Position numbers and translations under genes: made by a program. The notes under the pieces were generated by a model that was not told where the DNA came from, searched no databases, and saw only the letters and a program-made list of their open reading frames with translations. Below are positions 26,865 to 36,174 of a stretch of 64,000 nucleotides of DNA, in pieces (the first letter of the stretch is position 1; the number at the start of each line of letters is the position of its first letter). The DNA is from Nitrospira sp. (GTDB lineage: Bacteria; Nitrospirota; Nitrospiria; Nitrospirales; Nitrospiraceae), in NCBI GenBank assembly GCA_022226935.1, contig CP092081.1, positions 466,540 through 530,539 on the forward strand, written 5' to 3'.

Positions 26865-28169
26865 GTGACCACGATAACGTATCCCTCCACCGTGCAATTT
26901 TTGTATGGCTTGCAACAGCACGGGATCAAGTTGGGGCTCGAGACGATTCGTGCCCTGCTCGGACGGGTAGGCGACCCGCATCGTCGATACCCCGTGTTGC
27001 ACATCGGCGGCACGAACGGGAAGGGCTCGACTGCGGCGATGGCTGCCTCGATCCTGCAAGCTTCCGGACATCGGGTGGGGCTCTATACCTCGCCGCACCT
27101 GATCGACTTTCGCGAGCGTATTCGCGTCAACGGCGAGATGATTTCCGAGTCGCGCGTGGTCCACGGAGTCGACGTGTTGCGCGCGGCCTCCGCGCCCGAT
27201 CTGGCCCCGACATTTTTTGAGTTCACGACGGCGCTCGCCTTCCACTATTTTGCGGAATGTCGGGTGGATGTCGTCGTGCTCGAGGTCGGTTTGGGAGGTC
27301 GGTTCGACGCTACGAATGTCGTGGAGCCGCTGGCAACCGCCATCACGACGATCGGCCTCGATCATGAAGCCTATCTGGGCTCGACGATCGAGGCTATTGC
27401 GATGGAAAAGGCGGGCATCATCAAGCCGGGTGTGCCGGTGGTGCTGGGCCGCATCGACGAGCCGGCTTGCCGAGTGATCGAAGCTCGCGCCTCGACGGCG
27501 GGCGCGGCGATCTTTCGTCTTGATCGGGACTTCCGTTGTGACGGCTCCTCCCCGGTTGACTGCCGATACACCGGCCTCGCGCTACGGGCTGAGCATCTGA
27601 GTTGTTCCCTGCAGGGACGATTTCAACTCGACAATCTGGCCTGCTCCCTGGCGCTGATCGAGCTGGCTCAGGAGCGGGGCATCACGGTGACTGAGACGGC
27701 GGTACGCGCAGGGCTGCAGCACGTGGCATGGGAAGGACGGTTGGAGATTGTCGGTCAGGAGCCGACGGTGATGCTGGACGGGGCGCATAATCCTGCGGCT
27801 GCGGCGGTCCTCGCTGAGTATGTGGCCGAGTGGCGACGTGTCAGGCCTGCCGCGCGTGTCAGCCTGATCGTGGGGATGATGCGCGACAAGCATCCGCGCG
27901 AATTTCTGGCGCCGCTGCTGCCGCTGGTCGATTCGCTGATCCTGACCCAGGCGGATCTGCCGCGCGCCGCGACCGGGCCCGAACTCCGTCTGTTGCTTGA
28001 AGACGCCGCACCATTCGCGCAGGTCGCGCCGACCCCCTCGGATGCGTTGGCCATGGCCAAGCAGGCAGCCGCTGCGTCCGATCTGATTTGTGTCACGGGT
28101 TCCTTGATGCTGGTCGGCGAGATCAAGGCCCTTCTTCGAGGGGACTCCCTCTCACCTGTTCGTGGTTGA
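26865..28169 (+). CDS. folC: Dihydrofolate/folylpolyglutamate synthase FolC
   Basis: 434 aa from GTG 26865, preceded by AGGTGAG (26853-26859). The frame is open upstream to 26712, but that stretch is Arg- and Cys-rich and not family-like. Motifs: HIGGTNGKGSTAAM P-loop, GLYTSPHLIDFRERIRVNG, VLEVGLGGRFDATNV, and LDGAHNPAAA. Adds glutamate to dihydropteroate and folates. The accD-folC order is common in bacteria. The stop overlaps the start region of lptD. Confidence 0.94.
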   Translation: MTTITYPSTVQFLYGLQQHGIKLGLETIRALLGRVGDPHRRYPVLHIGGTNGKGSTAAMAASILQASGHRVGLYTSPHLIDFRERIRVNGEMISESRVVHGVDVLRAASAPDLAPTFFEFTTALAFHYFAECRVDVVVLEVGLGGRFDATNVVEPLATAITTIGLDHEAYLGSTIEAIAMEKAGIIKPGVPVVLGRIDEPACRVIEARASTAGAAIFRLDRDFRCDGSSPVDCRYTGLALRAEHLSCSLQGRFQLDNLACSLALIELAQERGITVTETAVRAGLQHVAWEGRLEIVGQEPTVMLDGAHNPAAAAVLAEYVAEWRRVRPAARVSLIVGMMRDKHPREFLAPLLPLVDSLILTQADLPRAATGPELRLLLEDAAPFAQVAPTPSDALAMAKQAAAASDLICVTGSLMLVGEIKALLRGDSLSPVRG

Positions 28170-28170
28170 G

Positions 28171-30657
28171 ATGGGGCCAGACCGTCATCCGGGTTCAATT
28201 TGGCGGCGGCTGCTCAACGGTTTCCCGTTCCTCCTGTGCCTTTCCATTCTGCTCGGTGGGCTTCCGTTCTTCACGTCCTTGGCGCGGGGACAATCGATCG
28301 TGACTACGGCGTCCGCGACAAACCAGCCCCTCACGGTGACTGCTGAGCGCATCGATCACCTTCAAGACCAGGAGGTCTACGAGGCGGATGGGTCTGTCGT
28401 GGTGACACAAGGCAGCTTGCGGTTGACTGCCGACCACGTGACGATCAACGCCTTGCCGGGCACGCTGACGGCGACTGGGCACGTGCATTTCTGGGATTCG
28501 AGCTCGGATCTCAAATCGGAACGGTTGGAATTGAATGTCAACACCGAAGGGGGCGTCGTCGCCAACGGTTCGATGTTTATCCGGCCGAGCAATTCGTTTT
28601 TTACCGGCCGGAGTATTCGAAGACTCTCCGAAGATCACTATCGGATCAAGGAAGGCACCTTTACCAATTGCGATGCGAAGGAAGGCGAAGTCCCGGCCTG
28701 GCGGTTTACCTTCGACGATCTCGATGTGAACGCGGGAGAGAGCATCGGCATGAAGCGGGCGTGGCTATGCGTGCGCGATACCCCGCTCATTCCTGTGCCG
28801 ACCCTGACGTATCCGTTGAGCCAGCGGCATAGCGGGTTTCTCATTCCTACGCCCGGCTACGATAACCGGTTCGGGCTGCACTATCAGCAGGGCTATTTCT
28901 GGGCCATCAATCCCAGCCAGGACCTGACCATCGCGCCGTCGTATTACAACAACCTGGGCTACGGCAGCGATTTCACCTATCGCTATTATCTCGATCGGCG
29001 GTCGAGCGGGCAGTGGTTCGCCAGTTTCCTGCAGCAGACCAAGCTGCCGAATGTGTCGGGCGTGGAGCAAGTCAGCTCGGATGAGCGGCGTCTGCGCGGG
29101 TTGATCAGCGGGCAGCATGTGCAGCAGGTGACGGATACGCTCTTGGTGCGCGGGCAAGCTTCATTCGTGTCAGACCGGCAGTATCTCCAGCAATTGAGCA
29201 ACTCAGGCGCGCAGCGGGCTTCGCCCAGCGGTGAGTCGGCGTTGCTGGCCACGCAGCGGCTGCCTTACGGAAGCGCCTATTTTCTCGGGCAATATCTCCA
29301 ACCATTGAATTCCGGCGGTCCCGACACGTTTCAACGCCTTCCCGAGGTGGGGTATGTCCTGCCGAACACCTCGCCGTTCGGCATGCCGCTGCTGTTGAAT
29401 CTCGATACGAACTTCGTGAACTTCTATCGCGAGCAGGGGTTTGCGGTGAATCGCATGGATTTTATGCCGGGGATAACCACCGATGTGATGGATATCGGGC
29501 ATGTGATCGGCGTGACGCCGCACTTCAAATACAAGCAACTGTATTATACGCGCGGGATTCAAGAGGCCAGCCCGCTGCACCGCGAAACGTTTTGGGCCGC
29601 GCTGGATGCCTCCTCCAAATTGAGCCGCCGGTATACCGGCGGGGAGGGCGGAAGCTTCCTCCATACGATCGAACCGAGCGTGATGTATGAATACGTGCCG
29701 GGCAGCGATCAGAGCCAGATCGCGCAGATCGACCAAGTCGACGACCTCCCGAAGAAAAATTTGCTGACCTACGCGCTGCGCACGAAGTTCTTGGAGCAAC
29801 AACTCAACGGGCAGAGTTTCAATTGGTTGGATCTGACCGTGGCGCAGAGTTATCACGTGGGCGCGGTGCAGACGCGCGCGCGGGAATTTACCCCCGGGGT
29901 GTTGCCGTTCCTGGGGTCCTTGACACAGCCCTTGCAACCGGCGACGGTGGACGTGCACGGGCGGAAAATGTCGGATATCTGGATGCGCGCGGTGATCGGC
30001 AATACGGCGCCGGAATTCTTTCGTCCTCCCGGTATCAACGAAGCGCTCGGGCGAAACGTGACGAGCGGACAAATGCTGCCGCCGACCAATTCCTATCTGT
30101 CGGTAGACGCCTTTTTGGACCCGTATCGAGGCACGTTCAGCCAGTGGAATACAGACCTTCGGGTTCAGCAATCCAATTACTGGTACATTGAGGTCGGGCA
30201 GCGGTTCAGTCATGACGGCAATCGGGTTCGGCGCGGTGATATTTGGAATCCGATTTCCTTCAACGAGGTCTATGCGCCCACCAAGGAAATTCAGTTCGCC
30301 ACGGCCGGCGGCGGATTCCGGACGCCCTGGGGGTGGACCATCGGCGCGAAGGGGTATTACGATGTCAAAGGCGGACGCAGTCCGGAATTCGATGTGGTGG
30401 CGCTCTATCAAAATCCGTGCAAGTGTTGGTCGCTCGGATTGTACTACCTGCAGTTCCCGGATCGGCAGAGTTACTCCTTCATGTTCAGCATGACCGGAAT
30501 CGGCTGGACGGAAAACTTCGGTACGATCGTGGCGAGGACCATCCTGGGTCCGTTGCTGGTAGGAGATCGTGGGTTGCCGTGGGCCGCTCCGGGCGGTCCT
30601 TATGGGCGCGTACAAAATGCGCTCCCTGTGCAAGCCATGCCGCTGAGTCGTTATTAG
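28171..30657 (+). CDS. lptD: LPS-assembly outer membrane protein LptD
   Basis: 828 aa from ATG 28171, one base after the folC stop; GTG 28162 is an in-frame alternative. A hydrophobic signal segment (about residues 16-40) ends near ARGQS. Residues about 55-170 are the LptA-like OstA beta-jellyroll (VTAERIDHLQDQEVYEADGSV, ATGHVHFWDSSSDLKSERLEL), followed by the large beta-barrel with aromatic strand ends to the C-terminus. LptD with LptE inserts LPS in the outer leaflet, so the cell is a diderm with LPS. The antisense 476-residue frame at 29203-30633 is a shadow. Confidence 0.92.
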   Translation: MGPDRHPGSIWRRLLNGFPFLLCLSILLGGLPFFTSLARGQSIVTTASATNQPLTVTAERIDHLQDQEVYEADGSVVVTQGSLRLTADHVTINALPGTLTATGHVHFWDSSSDLKSERLELNVNTEGGVVANGSMFIRPSNSFFTGRSIRRLSEDHYRIKEGTFTNCDAKEGEVPAWRFTFDDLDVNAGESIGMKRAWLCVRDTPLIPVPTLTYPLSQRHSGFLIPTPGYDNRFGLHYQQGYFWAINPSQDLTIAPSYYNNLGYGSDFTYRYYLDRRSSGQWFASFLQQTKLPNVSGVEQVSSDERRLRGLISGQHVQQVTDTLLVRGQASFVSDRQYLQQLSNSGAQRASPSGESALLATQRLPYGSAYFLGQYLQPLNSGGPDTFQRLPEVGYVLPNTSPFGMPLLLNLDTNFVNFYREQGFAVNRMDFMPGITTDVMDIGHVIGVTPHFKYKQLYYTRGIQEASPLHRETFWAALDASSKLSRRYTGGEGGSFLHTIEPSVMYEYVPGSDQSQIAQIDQVDDLPKKNLLTYALRTKFLEQQLNGQSFNWLDLTVAQSYHVGAVQTRAREFTPGVLPFLGSLTQPLQPATVDVHGRKMSDIWMRAVIGNTAPEFFRPPGINEALGRNVTSGQMLPPTNSYLSVDAFLDPYRGTFSQWNTDLRVQQSNYWYIEVGQRFSHDGNRVRRGDIWNPISFNEVYAPTKEIQFATAGGGFRTPWGWTIGAKGYYDVKGGRSPEFDVVALYQNPCKCWSLGLYYLQFPDRQSYSFMFSMTGIGWTENFGTIVARTILGPLLVGDRGLPWAAPGGPYGRVQNALPVQAMPLSRY

Positions 30658-30710
30658 GTGAAATTCCTGGTGCGAGTTTCACCGGCGTCCTCTCAGGAGA
30701 TGCGTCCGGC

Positions 30711-31268
30711 ATGATCGGAACAGGAACCCTCATCGTGAGCCGGCGCATTGTTCTCGCGACAGGTCTGCTGTTGTTGGCGATCGCCGGACAGGAGTTCTAT
30801 CCGCCCGGTCTCTCCGCCGCAGAACACAGGTCCCATCTGGACCGGGCGGCCGTGTTTTTGCGGGCGGGAGATTACCGCCAGGCGCTGGAGGCCTGCCAGG
30901 CGGAAGTGAAGGATGCGCCCTCCGCTCGGAGCTATGTCTACCTGACCTATGCGTACCATGCTCTCGACGGCTATCTGCAACACTTGGCGAGCACCGACCA
31001 ATGGGTTCGAGTCGAGCAGCTCTATGTGAATTTGTCTACGGGACGCGTCGAGGATCTGCTGGATCCGCCCGATGTCCTGGCACGGATTGCGAAAGAGGTG
31101 ATTCAGCAAGCGGTGCAACGACAGGCGGATGTGACCGCCGCGCTGGCCGCGCGCTTGGATGAGCCCCTGGTCAAACAGCTGTGGCAGGAGCAAACGGCAT
31201 GGCGACAGGCACGGCCGGATGATTGGTGGTCGGGTGCGCCTCCTCAATGGCAATGGGGGCGGCCGTGA
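30711..31268 (+). CDS. Secreted helical protein, 185 aa
   Basis: The longer frame from 30243 overlaps lptD and is rejected. ATG 30711 gives a signal peptide (MIGTGTLIVSRRIVLATGLL then LLLAIAG); GTG 30735 is an alternative. The mature part begins HRSHLDRAAVFLRAGDYRQALEACQ, which reads like one TPR-type helix pair, followed by helical segments and a Trp-rich tail (DDWWSGAPPQWQWG). Probably periplasmic; function unknown. It lies 53 bases after lptD and may belong to the same unit. Confidence 0.65.
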   Translation: MIGTGTLIVSRRIVLATGLLLLAIAGQEFYPPGLSAAEHRSHLDRAAVFLRAGDYRQALEACQAEVKDAPSARSYVYLTYAYHALDGYLQHLASTDQWVRVEQLYVNLSTGRVEDLLDPPDVLARIAKEVIQQAVQRQADVTAALAARLDEPLVKQLWQEQTAWRQARPDDWWSGAPPQWQWGRP

Positions 31269-31370
31269 TTTGACTCTCCGCAAAACCATGTTATAGGATG
31301 ACGAACAGTGCCTGAAGCCGCTTCAGGACGTGGACTGGACAGCCGTACGCGGGTAGAGAAGGAGGGGATT

Positions 31371-31718
31371 GTGGCAGGCGATGCGTTGAAAGCGACTGAT
31401 GCAACGTGGGATGAGGATGTCATGAAGGCATCCGAATTGGTCATGGTAGATTTTTGGGCGGTGTGGTGTGGCCCCTGTCAGATGGTCGCCCCGATCGTCG
31501 ATGAACTGGCGACGGAATATGCAGGCAAAGTGAAGGTCCGTAAACTCAATACCGATGAAAACCCGGAAATCGCCGGCCGTTATCAAGTGATGAGTATTCC
31601 GACCATTTTGTTTTTCAAGAACGGTCAAGCCGTCGAACGGCTGGTCGGCGCGCGTCCCAAACGGCAGTTCAAAGAAATCATCGATACGCTCCTTGCTCAA
31701 CCTTCCGGCGCCGCCTAG
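31371..31718 (+). CDS. trxA: Thioredoxin
   Basis: 115 aa from GTG 31371, which has GAAGGAGGGG directly upstream; the frame is open to 31308, but that part lacks family character. Classic active site WAVWCGPCQM with the cis-proline loop SIPTILFF and the conserved FKNGQAVERLVGA. Cytoplasmic disulfide reductant. Length slightly above the 105-110 of E. coli TrxA. recN begins 18 bases downstream. Confidence 0.94.
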   Translation: MAGDALKATDATWDEDVMKASELVMVDFWAVWCGPCQMVAPIVDELATEYAGKVKVRKLNTDENPEIAGRYQVMSIPTILFFKNGQAVERLVGARPKRQFKEIIDTLLAQPSGAA

Positions 31719-31736
31719 CGCCGGACTCTCAGCGGC

Positions 31737-33422
31737 ATGCTGACCGAGCTGCGCATCTCGAATTTTGGTGTGATCGAGCAGCTGGGCGTCACCTTTGGCG
31801 CCGGATTCATCGTGTTTACCGGTGAAACCGGCGCCGGAAAATCTCTCCTCATCGATGCCGTGACGCTCCTGGTCGGAGGTCGTGCTTCCGCTGAACACAT
31901 CCGCGCTCAGGCCGAAGAGGCGGCGCTCGAAGCGGCATTTCAGCTGCCACCGGACCATCCTCTCCTTGCGGTCTTGCACAATAAGGGCTTTGCGCGCGCC
32001 GGTGAGACGGACATTCTCATTCGGCGCGTTATCTCGCGCGCGGGCCGCAACCGAACCTATCTCAACGGCAATCTCTGCCCGGTCCATCTTCTGGAAGAAT
32101 TGGGCGGTGCCCTGGTCGATGTGCATGGACAGCACGAACAGCAATCCCTGTTGTCGCCTTCCGCTCAAATGGACGCGTTGGACGCGTTCGGTGACCTGCA
32201 CGCTCTCCGGCAGGCATATCGGATGGCCTATCGAGATTGGCAGGACCGGGTGGCCGAACTGGAATCTCTGACCGCACAGCTTGCGCAGCGTCGGGAGCGG
32301 GAGGATCTCCTGCGGTTCCAATTCCAGGAAATGACAGATGCGGGGCTTGAGGCGGGCGAAGATATGCGACTCGAACAGGAACGTCCACGGTTGGTGCACA
32401 GTCAGCAACTGGGCGAGCTGTCGGACCAACTCCATGAGATGCTCTACGCAGGCGACCAAGGAATATTGAGCCTGTTGGCCGGAGCCCGGAAGCTGTTATC
32501 CAAAATGGAGTCGATCGACGCCACGACGATCGAATGGGCCAGGACGGTGGAGGAGGCGGTCGTTCCATTGAGGGACTTGGCTGAACAAGTCCGCCGGTAT
32601 CGTGATCACGTGGAGGCCAATCCTGGCCGATTGCTGGAGATCGAGCAGCGGCTGGACCGGTTGCATCGGCTCGCCAAAAAATATGGCGGTTCGCTGGATG
32701 CCGCGCTGGCCTTGCAGGAGTCCCTGCGCACGCAGCTGGCTCAATTGGACCATGCGGAGACCCACCTGCAGGAGCTGACCCGCGCGGTCGAGCAGGGGGC
32801 GCTCAGCCTGCGCGACGTTGCGGAGCGTCTGTCCCGCAAACGGCTTGAAGCCGCCAAGAAATTCACGGTTCAGGTGACGAAAGAATTGGGCGCGCTCCGG
32901 ATGGAGCGGACTCGTTTCGGCGTGGACGTCTCGCGTCTGTCCGGTGATGCGCCCTTTGGTCAGATGGGGCAGGATACGGTAGAGTTCATGTTTTCAGCGA
33001 ATCCTGGAGAACCGCTCAAGCCGCTGGCGAAGGTGGCCTCGGGAGGAGAATTGTCGCGAGTCATGCTGGCATTAAAAACGATTCTGGCTGAGAGCGATCG
33101 AGTGCCGGTCCTGATTTTTGATGAAGTCGATGCCGGTGTCGGGGGAGCGGTCGCCGAGGTGATGGGGGCGCGGCTCAGGAACCTCAGTCGGCACCATCAG
33201 GTCTTGTGCGTCACCCATCTTCCTCAAGTAGGATCTCAGGCGCATGCGCATTATCTCGTGGACAAGCAGGTTCGGCACAATCGAACGGTGACGCAGGTCC
33301 GCTTGCTGAGCCTGGACGAACGTGAAGAAGAAGTGGCGCGGATGTTGGCCGGTGTGACGGTGACCAAGACAGCGCGCGCGGCGGCGGCTGAAATGATTGC
33401 GAGCGCGAAGGATCGGCAATAA
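31737..33422 (+). CDS. recN: DNA repair ATPase RecN
   Basis: 561 aa. SMC-like ABC ATPase: Walker A GETGAGKS near residues 30-37, long coiled coil in the middle (about 160-360), ABC signature ASGGELSRVMLALK and Walker B VLIFDEVDAGVGG near the C-terminus, then THLPQVGSQAH. Head-to-head coiled-coil architecture and length match RecN, which acts in double-strand break repair with RecA. It converges with the response-regulator gene ending at 33430. Confidence 0.95.
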   Translation: MLTELRISNFGVIEQLGVTFGAGFIVFTGETGAGKSLLIDAVTLLVGGRASAEHIRAQAEEAALEAAFQLPPDHPLLAVLHNKGFARAGETDILIRRVISRAGRNRTYLNGNLCPVHLLEELGGALVDVHGQHEQQSLLSPSAQMDALDAFGDLHALRQAYRMAYRDWQDRVAELESLTAQLAQRREREDLLRFQFQEMTDAGLEAGEDMRLEQERPRLVHSQQLGELSDQLHEMLYAGDQGILSLLAGARKLLSKMESIDATTIEWARTVEEAVVPLRDLAEQVRRYRDHVEANPGRLLEIEQRLDRLHRLAKKYGGSLDAALALQESLRTQLAQLDHAETHLQELTRAVEQGALSLRDVAERLSRKRLEAAKKFTVQVTKELGALRMERTRFGVDVSRLSGDAPFGQMGQDTVEFMFSANPGEPLKPLAKVASGGELSRVMLALKTILAESDRVPVLIFDEVDAGVGGAVAEVMGARLRNLSRHHQVLCVTHLPQVGSQAHAHYLVDKQVRHNRTVTQVRLLSLDEREEEVARMLAGVTVTKTARAAAAEMIASAKDRQ

Positions 33423-33429
33423 CGGCAGA

Positions 33430-34572
33430 TCAGTTGGGCGGCGAGGTTTTGGCAATCGCCAGCGCCGGCAGAGAAGACTTACATTCCCGCACCACTTGCG
33501 CAAAGAGCTCCGTCAACTTGGGATCGAAGCGCGTATCGGCCTGCAGCAGAATCTGTCGAATGGCTTCATCGATGGATGTCGGCTGGTGTCCCGGCATATC
33601 CACCGTCAAGTTGTCGAATGCTTGCGCGATGGCGACGATCCGTGCCAGAAGCGGGATGCCTTCGCCTTCCAGGCCGTGTGGGTTGCCCACACCGTCGAAG
33701 CGTTCCTGGTGATAGGCCACGATTTGCCCGACCTCTGCCTGGAAACCAAGCGGTAACAGCATCCGAGCGCCTGCTTCGAAACATTCTCTCGCATGGGTAT
33801 TGGTCTTCAGGCTCTCATCGTCATCCGCTGAATATTTGTAGTTGGAGAGGCCGACCTTGCCGATATCATGCAGGAATGCTCCCAGCGCCAAAGCCTTTTG
33901 ATCGGGCAGCGGAAGAGTCAGCTGGTTGGCGAGAAGCGAGGCATAGAAGCTCACCCGGCTGCAATGATTGAGGAGTTGGCGGTCCTTGGCTTCGAGCAAG
34001 TCGGATAATAATGGAATGAGCGCTGTGACGTCTGCCGCGCTTCCCCTTGCGTCAGTGGAGGAATTGCCGATCGCGAAGTACTTCGATTGCAGCTCCTTCC
34101 ACGCTTGCGCCGCTTCCTGTTCGGTCCCCCACAAGGCGGTCGATGTTTTCAAAAACGATCGCAAGTAATCCAGCCGCTGTTTCTTTTCCAGGGTCTGATT
34201 GATCAGCGTGATCAGTTCCGTCACATTGAACGGCTTGAGCAGATAGCCGGCCGCGCCGTGCCGGATGCCTTCCATGGCCGATTTCAGACTGCCATAGCCT
34301 GTAATGATGATGACTTCAATGTCAGCGTAATCCTGCTTGATGTCCTGCAAGAGGTCGATACCCTGACGGTCGGGCAATTTCTGATCCAGCGTGATGAGAT
34401 CGATGTGCTGGTCTTTCAGAACCCGAAGCGCGGATTTGGCGTTATCGGCGGAGTGAATGGTGAAGAAGGGGCGAAGAATGACTTTCAGCGCGTCCCGCGG
34501 GCCTGTTTCGTCGTCGACGACCAAGACCGACGGTTTGATGCTGATCTGCTCAGCTGATGCCTGAGTTCCCAT
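33430..34572 (-). CDS. Response regulator with HD-GYP-like output
   Basis: 380 aa from ATG 34572 (an upstream extension to 34620 is possible). Receiver domain about 15-130 with D20/D21, phospho-acceptor D63 and K113. An HD domain follows at about 195-345: HDIGK 235-239 keeps the metal pair, but the hallmark HHExxDGxGYP motif reads YHQERFDGVGNP (287-298): one His is replaced by Tyr and GYP is GNP. HD-GYP domains hydrolyse c-di-GMP; the altered motif leaves activity open. Last in the minus-strand signalling block, 185 bases after the NtrC-type gene. Confidence 0.88.
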   Translation of the reverse strand: MGTQASAEQISIKPSVLVVDDETGPRDALKVILRPFFTIHSADNAKSALRVLKDQHIDLITLDQKLPDRQGIDLLQDIKQDYADIEVIIITGYGSLKSAMEGIRHGAAGYLLKPFNVTELITLINQTLEKKQRLDYLRSFLKTSTALWGTEQEAAQAWKELQSKYFAIGNSSTDARGSAADVTALIPLLSDLLEAKDRQLLNHCSRVSFYASLLANQLTLPLPDQKALALGAFLHDIGKVGLSNYKYSADDDESLKTNTHARECFEAGARMLLPLGFQAEVGQIVAYHQERFDGVGNPHGLEGEGIPLLARIVAIAQAFDNLTVDMPGHQPTSIDEAIRQILLQADTRFDPKLTELFAQVVRECKSSLPALAIAKTSPPN

Positions 34573-34757
34573 CCAGAGCGCTCCCGGTGCATTGCGAACT
34601 TCGGGAAAGACACATCGCAAAACCTGTACCGCTTACGTATATCTAAAACGGTCAATATATAGCAGGTCTCTTTATTTCAGGCCACAAGATATTTGATGCG
34701 CGAAAGCTAGCGCTGAGAAAGTATGAGACAGTTGCAGAGATTTTTGTGCCACTTGTG

Positions 34758-36173
34758 TCATTCCTGAGGCAGTGGCGCATCGGCATTGACCCCGTTACTG
34801 TCTGGCCTGCTGATCCCCAGGGTGTCCATGCGATACTTTAGCATGCGACGGCTGATGCCTAACATGGTGGCCGCATGAGTTTGTACGTATGTCGTCCGCT
34901 TGAGCGCGTCCAAGATAATTTCGCGCTCGAATTCCATCACGGCTTTTTCCAACGATAGACGTCCGGCGAGGGTGTCATCGCGAAGGGACGATGAGCGGGT
35001 ATCAGTCCGGAGGATATTCGGTAAATGCTCCGGAGTGATCACCGTGGAGCCTTTCGACCAGATGAAGGCTTGTTCGATGATATTCTCCATCTCGCGCACG
35101 TTGCCGGGCCAGGGATAATGTGAAATCAATTCGAGCGCGTCTTTCGTGAATTCCTGAGGCGGCCGTTTCTCCTCCTCAATGCGTTTCGAAAGAAAATGCT
35201 TGGCGAGAAGCGCAATGTCCTCGCCGCGTTCGCGCAAGGGCGGGAGGTAGAGCGCAATCACGTTGATACGGTAATACAAGTCCTCGCGGAACTGGTTTTT
35301 TCTGACCATCTCATCGAGGTTTTTGTTGGTCGCCGCGACGATCCGAACATCGACCTTGATGGATTGGACCCCGCCGACCCGCGTGAATTCCCGTTCTTGC
35401 AACACCCGTAAGAGTTTCGCCTGTGTGGCCGGGCTCAGATCGCCGATTTCATCGAGAAACAGCGTGCCCGTATGCGCCAACTCGAACTGCCCGACGCGGC
35501 GTGCGGTGGCATCGGTGAACGAACCTTTTTCATGGCCGAACAATTCGCTTTCGATGAGGGTTTCGGGCAAGGCCGCGCAATTGAGAGCCACGAACGGGCG
35601 TTCTCGCCGGGCGCTGTTGTAGTGAATCGCTTTGGCGACCAGTTCTTTTCCGGTCCCGCTTTCACCGGTGACCAGCACGGTGGTGCGGCTATCTGCTACT
35701 TGTTCGATTTTGGCGTAGATTTCCTGCATGGCGGGGCTTTTGCCGATGAGGTTGTGGAAGGCATAACGCTGCACCACCTGCGCGCGCAACTGGCGGACCT
35801 CTTGCTCAAGTTCCTGCTTGCCCAGTGTTCGTTCGATGACAATTTGAAGCTCTTCGACGTCGAACGGTTTGGACAGATAGTCGGCGGCCCCGAGCTTCAT
35901 GGCATCGACGGCTGTTTTCACGGCTTTGGTGCCCGTCAGCATAATCACGGGTACGGCTCGATTCTCGGTTCGCATCGTCTGAAGCACGGACAGACCGTCC
36001 GTTCCCGGCAGGATGACGTCCAGGAGGACCAGATCGGGAGTATCGTGCTTAAAACTCCTGAGGCCCTCGGCCGCGTCCGCCGCTTCGAAAATTTCATACG
36101 TCGGTTCCAAAACCGTTTTCAGCGAGGCTCGGACACGCGGCTCATCATCGACAAGAAGTACTCGTTTTTTCAT
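34758..36173 (-). CDS. NtrC-family sigma-54-dependent response regulator
   Basis: 471 aa. Receiver 1-120 with D9/D10, phospho-site D52 and K102; AAA+ domain about 142-380 with Walker A GESGTGKE (170-177); a Fis-type helix-turn-helix at the end (HAATMLGISRRMLKYRM). The sigma-54-contact loop, normally GAFTGA, reads GSFTDA (217-222), a double departure. It starts one base after the stop of the upstream histidine kinase (36175), so the pair is surely one two-component system. Target promoters would need sigma-54. Confidence 0.95.
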   Translation of the reverse strand: MKKRVLLVDDEPRVRASLKTVLEPTYEIFEAADAAEGLRSFKHDTPDLVLLDVILPGTDGLSVLQTMRTENRAVPVIMLTGTKAVKTAVDAMKLGAADYLSKPFDVEELQIVIERTLGKQELEQEVRQLRAQVVQRYAFHNLIGKSPAMQEIYAKIEQVADSRTTVLVTGESGTGKELVAKAIHYNSARRERPFVALNCAALPETLIESELFGHEKGSFTDATARRVGQFELAHTGTLFLDEIGDLSPATQAKLLRVLQEREFTRVGGVQSIKVDVRIVAATNKNLDEMVRKNQFREDLYYRINVIALYLPPLRERGEDIALLAKHFLSKRIEEEKRPPQEFTKDALELISHYPWPGNVREMENIIEQAFIWSKGSTVITPEHLPNILRTDTRSSSLRDDTLAGRLSLEKAVMEFEREIILDALKRTTYVQTHAATMLGISRRMLKYRMDTLGISRPDSNGVNADAPLPQE

Positions 36174-36174
36174 A

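Noticed and set aside
29203-30633. 476-residue antisense frame inside lptD
   Set aside because: Arg/His/Pro-rich composition without motifs; the plus strand has a clear LptD barrel.
34746-34751. TGGCAC on the minus strand upstream of the HD regulator gene, as a sigma-54 -24 element
   Set aside because: The next GC dinucleotide lies 3 bases too far for the -12 element, so the fixed 24/12 spacing fails.
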